Part shown: positions 56,128-64,000 of the stretch, piece by piece | Layout: the number at the start of each line of letters is the position of its first letter | How positions within the stretch are numbered: position 1 is the stretch's first letter | Source of the DNA: Aquatica leii | Taxonomy: Eukaryota > Arthropoda > Insecta > Coleoptera > Lampyridae | Direction: 5' to 3' | Length of the DNA: 64,000 nt | Assembly: GCA_035610365.1 (NCBI GenBank) | Contig: CM069433.1 | Coordinates: forward strand, 130,342,545-130,406,544 | The notes under the pieces: model-generated | The model's input: the letters and a program-made list of their open reading frames with translations, nothing else | What the model was told of the DNA's origin: nothing | Databases searched by the model: none | Program-made: the position numbers and the translations under genes

Positions 56128-58280
56128 TACTTTTTGTTTTTAATACACAACGCCGAAGTTATTTAATCTGTTTAATATGTTTTTCTAATTACCGATATAA
56201 TCTAGACTGAATAATATTAGATTAGGATCTTAACTTCCAAGGATTAAAACAATAGAATGAATGAAATATGCCAAAAAAGAGATAAAAAAAACTTGTGTTG
56301 TTACAACTTATATTAAACGATATTCTTCTAAGAACAAAGTAATTTAATTTATTTATAACAGTAAACAGGTGTTTCTAGTTTTACTCTATTTTATAGTTTA
56401 CTGAATCTAACAAAAATTGTTAAGTATTCACAAGTAAGTTGTCTCTCCATAAAGTTTTATATCTTATTGCGTATACCTACGTCTAAAAGTAGTCGAGAAC
56501 TGTTTATTAAAAAGCTTTTAAAAAATGTTTTTAAATATATAGGTTGTGTACAATTGTGGTATTCCTAACCGCAGATTATTATTATATTATAAAATAAACG
56601 GTTTTGTGGTTACATTAATATTCGTACGTCACGATCTTTACCAAGCACTTAATTGTAATATAAGAATGTAATCATGATTTATACTTTTAATATTCTTAAT
56701 TCCTGGAAGCTTTTGCTATCATCTCGTCTATTGTTTCGGTTCTTGTATTTTACCTATGTCTCTATACGAGACACGTGCAAACTTATTTTTCTATGTAATC
56801 CTAACTGTATTTGATTGCAGGTTAAAAGAATTACCATAGTAAAGATTTAAACTAAACAGTCTTTATACCAATTTACCACGTCCAAGTACTGTTGTTATAG
56901 TGGATATACTATCAATCACTTTACCTTAAAGATTAAGTACGTCTGTATATACTTCCTGCTGGTCTACTAAACGTATGAACTGCGGGAAGCTATTGTAACA
57001 AAACCAGTTCGGCTATGGTCTCTAAAGCTCATTAAACCTGCAATCCTATAAATACCTACCTGTATACCAAGTCCGTTGCATGCAAAGGCGCTGCCTTGGC
57101 ACAATGCACGCTTAGCGCCATACGTATTTACTCGACATGTTCACAACACCTATTAAAATGCAGTCCACATTCTTGTCATTCGTATCCATAAATTATTTTC
57201 ACTAAAGGAAATTTATGTGACCAGTTGCGAATATTCTTTACCATGGAAATCGTATTGAAAAATATACAAAATAATGACGTTAGTCTTGTAATTATAAGTA
57301 TACAAACAGCGTACAAATTAAAACATAAAACAACCCGCGATATTAATGATTAGAAAATTAAAACATAAACGAAAAGGTTAATAACATGATCACGTTGTTT
57401 AATAAAGTCATGTATTGCATTAACTACCGTTTTACCTTTACCATATAATTAAGCTTATAATTAAGATAAATCAAAGTTTCTTTTTATTCTTTCTGCTGTA
57501 AATGGCAAATTAATTTACGATTGAAATTTTTTACTATAAAAAATAATTATTATTATTTTTAGTAGTTTCTATTTTTATGTTCAATGTCTTCCAAGAATTG
57601 ATTACTCTAAATAATATATTACTTACCATTTCGTTTTAAACGTAATTTACTTTGTTATTAATTACCAAATATTTATGTAGCATGTGTTTCCGCTGTGCTA
57701 AAGGGTAATTTTCTATACCAAATGTTATAGATTTTAATTGGATTATGTGTTTTACTAAATAACCTCTACTGAGAAATAAAAGTAAACGGTAGAAACCTTA
57801 CGTTTTTGTTGGATACATTACTTTTTAAATTTGTTAGTTTGATTTTGGAAAAAAATTAGTAATTGTTGTTAATAACAAATAAAAAAATTAATCAAACATA
57901 GTCAAGTTGTGAACCGGGTGTGCTTTCTTACTTCATACCAGAGATCGTAAATATTAATATACATATTTATTATAGTACCAAAATATTCGGTATACCATAA
58001 TTACATATATAATCGAATTCTTGAAATCCTAAATATTAATTTTCTAAGGAATCCTATTTGTTATTTATTTTTGGTTTGCAATGACAATATCTTAATGTGA
58101 GATTTTTGTATCACGACATTTTGTATTTAAAAAGTTGGTGATGTTATAATAAATATTTTCACAAAAATATCAACCAGAATCAAAATTGTTATTTTTGTAC
58201 GCTAGGTAATTGAAGGGTACAAAGAAATAAAGATGTCCAAAAATCGATTTTTTTTCGATTAATTCCACGCACAGAATAAA
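56128..58280. other. AT-rich stretch without recognisable genes
   Basis: No coding content or long repeat found. The segment 57040-57130 is GC-richer, with GGCGCTGCCTTGG, but has no recognisable structure. Confidence 0.5.
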
Positions 58281-58449
58281 AACGGTGAGGCTGAAAACTT
58301 ATTGGTGCGTTCCGAAGAAGAAGGATTACGTTTTGCAAGTTGCAAGGTGTGTGAAATGATTAATGTATTAGTTTGTTAGTTGCAAGATCGACTCGAATGT
58401 GGTTGCACTTTCTTGCGGTTAATGTAATAAGTACTTGTGTAGACGTGCG

Positions 58450-61160
58450 TGTAGTCAGTGTTACATTCTACAATAGACGAGGGTCGCTACAAACTGCAGT
58501 ATGCTTGGAAAAAACGTGCCAAACATGGACGTGTAAGTGATGTTTCCAATAAACTAAAGTTACAAATTCATAAAACTGTTGCTAATTGTGAGTTGGAAGA
58601 GGCGTCCGCGAAACACGAGTACCAGACGCGGTATCGCGGCGACTGAGCGGAAAGACGAAATCGACAACCGACAACATCCGAAATGTCGATGAAACGTTGG
58701 TACGAACACCAACCGAGCGCCTAAAACGTTGGAGACAGTTTTTCGGGGACCTGTACAACCACGATGCGCCCCAAAGACCTCTAGCGGAGCCACTGCACAT
58801 CAATCCGTCAGAGTTCGACATGTCTGATGTCGAACCAAGTATCAACGAGGTAAAGGCACCTGTCCGATCCTTGAAAAATGGCAAGGCACCGACGAAGTCA
58901 CTGCAGAAGCAATCAAGACTGGAGGGGACATTCTGCTCCACCGCCTCTGCTCACTGCTCCAGAACATTTGACATGCCGAACAGGTTCTACGAACATGAAA
59001 GATGGCAACAATTGTGCCCATTCACAAGAAAGGTGATAGCTGTGATTTGTAACATTACTATTAATTTGTATAAGTTTTGAATTCTAGTATAAGGTTTAAA
59101 TTAAGTTAAGGATTTTAAATTGCTTATCTTTAGTCATGCGCAATCGAAAATACCGTTGGTTTTTGGTTAATTCATTCATTTTTAATTTTCCAAAAAGTGC
59201 AAAAAAACGTGCTTATGTGTGATCCCGTTCAGCCATCTTACTTTGGTGTTTTATCGCAATTCATTAAGCGGATCTTCGTAAATTGGGTGAAAATAAAATA
59301 TTCCCTGGATTAGTCTACATATTTGGAAAATGCTGGCAGGGATGTTTTTCGTCAATTGACGGTTTTAATTGGGAAACTAATCAGTAGCACATTTTTGTCG
59401 GCAAGCTCGTTATTCGAGCAATTAAGTTCAGATTAAAAAAAAAACAAAAATTAACGTAACCTTGAGAATCGTCGTCATATCTGTGGAAGATAATTTTTTC
59501 CTGTGAATCATCCTCGAATGGAATCGTATATATTTGAGTGAGATTAATTGGGTGTAGTGGGAATTTTATCCAAATCTGGCAGCGTCATTTTTGTGAGCTA
59601 CATCGTCTGGAAAGCGAAGATAAGCTGTTTCCTATGGATTCGCTGAGTATCGCGTCGAAACACAGAATCGTTACATGGTTACCAATAACTTGACAGGTTT
59701 ATTTAGTTATAATTTAATTCTTAGTTTAATGTTACTCTTAATTGTTCATAATAATTTGACAATTTCTTGATTTGGTAGTTCAGGTCTTTTCATAAAGTAA
59801 AATCGTAACGTATTATTTGAGATGTATATTTTGTTTATCATCAGTTAGTCGACTTCGTTTAAATAATTTTTTTATGTCAGTTCATTTAATTTGACTCGAG
59901 GTAGGACAGTTATTTCCGAATATTTGTGATTGATTTATTTTCAGAGTTGGGATTATTATTCGGACACTTCGTTGAGCTTTTCGAAGGACGTCTCTCCGGT
60001 TATTTATTATCAAGGTAAGCGACTTGTGTAAATATCGCTATATGGTAGTAATTTGGAAAATTGTCAACGATTTTATTTTGCGTACGATCGCAAGATCAGT
60101 ACCTATTTAAGCGAAGGAGTTTATCAGTTCATTATTACTAAAGGTGTTGTAATTATTAATGTGTCAATTTATTGTATATACATATTATTTCATTTGCATT
60201 ATTGAATGTTATCAGCCAAGAAAGCTGCCCATGTACGTTAATTTATTTATTTGAGCATTAAAGAGGAAGTGAAGAAACAGTATTTGCTTAATTTGAGTCT
60301 GTTAGTTATTTCTATATTTTGCTATTAGCTTGAGACATCGTGAGCAATTGGTGAGTAAATATAGTGGCGCTTTTTTTTTTTATTAACAAGTTTTGCTTTA
60401 TTTGGTCTGAAAACACTCACGACCCAACTGTTTACCTTGACAGAGCTATCGGAGCCTTTGCTTAATTATATTTTTGCCGTAAGTCAGATTAGAATACGTA
60501 ACAGATTGCAAAAACTATCGTGGCATCAGCCTACTCTGCATCGTTGGCAAGGTCTTCACGAAGATTATTTAATTGCGACTATCAAGATATCGCAAGCAGG
60601 CAGGCCGGGAAGAACAAGCAGGGTTTCGACCAAACTGTGGATGCTGCGACCAGATCTTCGTCATCCGACAGCTAATGGAGGAAAGAATCCGATGCGAAAA
60701 AAAACGCTCTTCATCTTCATCGATTTCAAATCTGCATTAGACAGCATCCACTGGCCAGCCTTATGGAAGGCCCTGGAGATTGAGCACATACCTCGGAAGA
60801 TTATCAGTCTTCTCCAAGCAAGTTATCATGGGTCAACCAGCCAAGTGCTGATTCGAAATGAGCTATCCGACCAGTTTACCATTCAAACAGGAGTCCGCCA
60901 GGATGACGTCGTCTCGCCACAATTCTTCAACATCGTGATCGACGCATTAATGAGAAAAGTCTTCAAAGACAAATGTGGCGTCCAGCTCAACAAAGACCAC
61001 TTCCTGACATACTCGAGGTTCGCCGTATTGGCTGACGGTGATGCTGAGGCAACGAACACCCTCTACGATAATCGCCTGCACTGCCCAGATGTATCCAAAC
61101 CAAACGCCAGCTAGGGAACAAAGAAGAAAATTTAAATGTCTTAAAACACACAATGCGCAG
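58450..61160 (+). pseudogene. RTE-like LINE ORF split by a solo LTR
   Basis: The first part reads YKLQYAWKKRAKHGRVSDV, TPTERLKRWRQFFGDLYNHD, EVKAPVRSLKNGKAP, DEVTAEAIKTGGDILLHRL, a TGG-to-TGA change, and KMATIVPIHKKGDSCD at 58978-59046. The frame then meets an inserted LTR and resumes at 60507 with CKNYRGISLLCIVGKVF, EEQAGFRPNCGCCDQIF, a 225-codon frame with FIFIDFKSALDSIHWPALW (RT motif A, Ala-Leu-Asp), ISLLQASYHGSTSQVLI and TGVRQDDVVSPQFFN (motif B). The motif C region reads LTYSRFAVLADGDAEA: the catalytic FADD is deleted. C-terminal sequence fades by about 61160. Other stops and shifts near 58870 and 58960. The clade (RTE-like) is judged from residue wording only. Confidence 0.75.
59048..60503 (+). 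repeat. solo LTR, 1456 bp, inserted in the LINE
   Basis: It starts TGTAACATTACT and ends AGAATACGTAACA, with TG...CA termini, and is flanked by GATT on both sides (59044-59047, 60504-60507), a 4-bp target duplication. Removing it conceptually leaves the LINE codons contiguous across GGTGATAGCTGTGATT and TGCAAAAACTATCG. It has no coding content. Its terminal TACGTAACA is shared with the LTR-like region at 52637. The length fits long LTRs of some Gypsy elements; orientation is inferred from that shared terminus. Confidence 0.85.
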
Positions 61161-61309
61161 AACCTATACCTAGGGGAAAGGGAAGTTTATTACAGTCTTC
61201 ATGACTGTCTATTTACCAGAAGAATTAAATGTTAAGAAAATGCCCAGGATATTTATAAATTATTTATATTTATAAAAAGGTTTCCTATGTAACTTGCAGA
61301 ATTATTTTT

Positions 61310-62379
61310 GTTGCCAAATTTAATATTAGCTTTGGATACCCCAGAACAGACACATGCAGCTCCTGTGACAAATATAAAGCACAAAAGATTATCTTGGGTA
61401 AAGCCCAAAACGATGCTGTTGCTTGTTCGGACACTGAACACAAACTGCATCTCTTAAAGACAGATACATTTTACAAGCTCAAACGAACCGCTCCTTTACA
61501 GTCACAAAAAAATATACAACTGGAAGTTATTGCTATGGAGTTTCAGAAGAAGTTGTCAATGCCAAATATAAGCATTAACATTGTCTATTTTAAGAGACAG
61601 TTGTCCTTTTATTCTTTCAATATTTACGTTCTGTCTACTGGAGAGTCATTGTTTTATACTTATACAGAAACAGCTGAGAGAAATAGATCTGATGAAGTGG
61701 CATCTATGCTATTTCATTTTATTTTTAACCATTTGGAAAATGTTGTAGAAGAATTACAAAACTTCTGCGATTCATGTTGCAAAACAAAAACTATACACTA
61801 TTTCGCTTGATACATTTTGCCGTACATATAACTAAATGTTTAATAAACATTAAAATGACATTTCCAATTCATGGTCACAGCTACATGAAATGTAATTGTA
61901 ACACGGATCTAATCAATCAAAAAACTTGTGTTGAACTCCCTTCTGACTGGAACGAACAAATTTCGACAGCAAGAGTGAAGCCTAGTTCATTTCAGTTAAT
62001 AAGTTGCAAAGACCAAAGACTTTTTTGATCATGGACTACCCTCTCAGTTTTTTTGTAAGAAGTGTGTATTTGAAAATAGTCCGATTGAAGAACTGACCGT
62101 ATGTCTATGTACACCTAGAATAATTCAACACAGAGAAATATACAATGGACCTTACACATCTTCAGTCGTTGGTCATCCCAAAGGCAAACAGAAGAACTTC
62201 ACTAGACTTCCTCCTGGTCAGTTTGAATTACCTAATTAAAAGTATAGCTAGAGAGTTCCTATATCCGTTAAAAAGTATAAAACCTTCAACATCCAAAGCG
62301 TTTCTGCAAAAGTGCAAACGCAAATTATGAGAACTTACCTTACAACCGTGGTATACCTGAGGATAGTGACAGTGACTAA
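61310..62379 (+). pseudogene. DUF7869-family (transposase-like) gene, C-terminal two thirds
   Basis: The reading starts FGYPRTDTCSSCDKYKAQK (a Cys-x2-Cys pair), then EHKLHLLKTDTFYKLKR, IQLEVIAMEFQKKLSMPNI, IVYFKRQLSFYSFNIYVLS, SEVASMLFHFI-like residues and LQNFCDSCC, where the Asp of the CDSC block is the conserved acidic residue. One frame over at about 61775: NKNYTLFRLIHFAVHITK, FPIHGHSYMKCNCNTDLIN (the GHSYMxCD-like block) and LPSDWNEQISTARVKPSSFQ. Further changes lead to REIYNGPYTSSVVG, LPPGQFELPN and finally LPYNRGIPEDSDSD with TAA at 62377-62379, the family's normal end. It belongs to a different subfamily from the duplicated copy at 31-32.3 kb. Three or four frame breaks. Confidence 0.75.
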
Positions 62380-62520
62380 ATCAGTGTAGAAAAAGTAATA
62401 TTTTTGTTAATGTAATATTTTTGTAGTGTGGTTTATGTTGTTATTTAGTACGGAGACAAGTTAATTACTAACTTTGTAGTGATTCTCGTTTACTTCTTTA
62501 AGTTTTTGATTTCTTTTACG

Positions 62521-62610
62521 CCCTGACGAAGTCCCTTACGAAAGTGAGCTTAACGTTGGCAATTTCGGTTACAACAATACACGGTCCAAACCCGGAAAAC
62601 GTTCTAATCC
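62521..62610 (+). repeat. Penelope-type terminal repeat with hammerhead-like boxes
   Basis: CTGACGA (62523-62529), then AGTCCCTTAC and GAAA (62540-62543) match the CUGANGA...GAAA box order. AACGTTGGCAATTTCGGTTA and ACAACAATACACGGTCCAAA follow, homologous to the minus strand at 53625-53550. It lies about 140 bases after the DUF7869 relic and has no Penelope coding sequence beside it. Confidence 0.6.
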
Positions 62611-64000
62611 TAACAATAATTATTACTATCGAGTTTCAGTAAAGATTTTTAGAAATAGTAGTTTTCCAGGTCCTACTACAATTTTTTTTCCTTTTTTTTC
62701 TCTGTTGGAGTTCGCAAGTCTGTTCTCTATCTTTTTTGCTTTCTCCATAGGTACATCCTAAATTTTCTTCTATAATTTTCCAGAGATCTTATTTTTTTAT
62801 TTTGTATAATTCGTTTTTTTTTCTTTGTTCTTATCCATTTTCACAGAAAATTAAGCATACAAAATTAACGCAAACGTAAAATCGAAATGAATACCCGTAC
62901 TCACTATGCATTAATAAACAACTAACTTCCTTGGAGTAAGTCAAATTTACCGACAAGATGGCGATAAGGTTTGGCTCGTTTACGCTGACAGGATTCAGCT
63001 CGACGTGACGTAGGGACTAAACAAATTCAGCTCGTTCGGTTCGTTCGGAGTTTGTGCCAAAGTGTGGTAAAAAATTCATTTGTTTTTGATACTTGGAAGG
63101 AGAAGAACTTTTTTGTCGCCGTTTTATTCAAAGCTTTCCACGTTGCCATACACATTAATGTAGAAGTACTCAAAAAAAAAATGAATGTTTAGGACTGTAA
63201 TAATTTTTTAATGTTTTTCGGTACTCCCGTAAACAGTACGGGTAGAAAAAAATGGGGCAAACCCTACAAAATTTTCCTTTGTTTTGTTATTTCTGACTTT
63301 GAAAACTGTATTGAATAAAACACAGTAGTCATAACTTCAGAAATATCATCAATTTGTCAACCATACATTTTTTGTAAAAATGCTACACGTTAATATTGTT
63401 GATAAAACAAAAATAATTGCTAATACAGAAAATATACAATCTATTCGGGAGAAGGAAATGGAGAGACAAAGGAAATCTAAACAAAAATTCAAGATGCAGA
63501 CGTAGAAAAATTCCCGAACAAGATTTGCCTTTGATAAATATGAAATGGCCATTTAGAATATTAGTGTGTTTTTGTGCACTGTTGAAGTCAGAGCTGAAAA
63601 ATAGCTGTTCTTGTGAACACGGATACTTTCTGTTAGTAGTATTTTTTTTAAACCTCAATATCAGTAAAAAATCCTTAACCTCACTTTTGAATATTACAAC
63701 ACCTCTTCTAGTGGCGTAACAATTTATTTTTTATGTGATTTTAGGGCGACTTAAAAAGGACCGGAAATTATAAAATGAAACCCAGAAGTCGCCAATATCT
63801 CAATTATGATGATTGAACAGTTGCAGAGGCAATCTACGGACATTAAGTAAACAATATAAGATTCCATACAAGATACTGTACAGAACAGACAACTGGTTTT
63901 TACAATAGAAAAAGGAAATAATTTTGTTAAAGCAATCACTACTGCTGATGACTGTGAATTTTTTTGTGACAGACGATATTAGAGAATTTGTTAAAGGCTG
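62611..64000. other. mostly AT-rich sequence to the window edge
   Basis: No supported gene. 62935-63080 is more complex (TTTGGCTCGTTTACGCTGAC, CGTTCGGTTCGTTCGG). A 100-codon frame at 63417-63719 with a Lys/Arg-rich start (RRKWRDKGNLNKNSRCRRR) and hydrophobic end has no recognised motif; it may be chance. Confidence 0.4.

Noticed and set aside
63417..63719. 100-codon frame near the right edge
   Set aside because: Basic then hydrophobic residues without any motif; neighbouring frames are equally open on the other strand.

Overview
The window looks like a stretch of an AT-rich insect nuclear genome that is almost entirely a transposable-element graveyard. The evidence for an insect is the very AT-rich background, arthropod-type splice sites and TATA/TCAGT core-promoter spacing, and relics of families that are abundant in insect genomes: DUF4817-type Tc1/mariner relatives, ZMYM1-like hAT, piggyBac, MULE-domain genes, DUF7869 genes, R1-type and RTE-like LINEs, and Penelope-like elements with GIY-YIG endonucleases. 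The order of insect cannot be fixed from the sequence. I found no convincing host protein-coding gene, rRNA, tRNA or CRISPR array. All family assignments are from reading translated motifs by eye; no database search was run.

Layout. 0-3.3 kb: an open DDE_3 transposase frame entering from the left edge, then a minus-strand intron-containing MULE-type transposase gene with in-frame stops. 5.3-13 kb: a pogo-type HTH scrap, a DUF4817-type Tc1/mariner relic, a Gypsy LTR retrotransposon still bracketed by two diverged LTRs (8703-11339), and a pogo transposase relic. 14.9-22.4 kb: three elements with definable ends, namely a Tc1/mariner-like copy with long terminal inverted repeats (14932-16070), a hAT element with matching 8-bp target duplications (17123-19663), and a second Tc1/mariner-like copy with 34-bp ends at TA (21006-22374). 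25-33.6 kb: mariner, probable piggyBac, hAT, Crypton, Penelope GIY-YIG and tandemly duplicated DUF7869 relics, plus another DUF4817-type copy. 34.9-38.7 kb: a 5'-truncated LINE with 13-bp target duplications and a piggyBac relic. 43-47.4 kb: a Penelope-like relic, a relic of an unnamed TE-like family, and a GC-richer R1-type LINE 3' half. 52-56 kb: a DUF4817-type scrap, an LTR-like promoter region, a cluster of Penelope-type terminal repeats with hammerhead-ribozyme-like boxes, and a large foldback repeat. 58.4-62.6 kb: an RTE-like LINE split by a 1456-bp solo LTR with a 4-bp target duplication, then a DUF7869 relic and another Penelope-type terminus.

The coding pieces do not form a pathway; they are independent insertions at different stages of decay, with nesting giving relative ages (solo LTR younger than the RTE-like LINE). 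Between them lie long AT-rich tracts in which I see only short hairpins and microsatellites. The most unusual material is the cluster of hammerhead-like Penelope termini at 53.2-55.3 kb with a cognate copy at 62.5 kb, the Crypton-type recombinase fragment, the spliced MULE gene, and the sharply bounded hAT and solo-LTR insertions.
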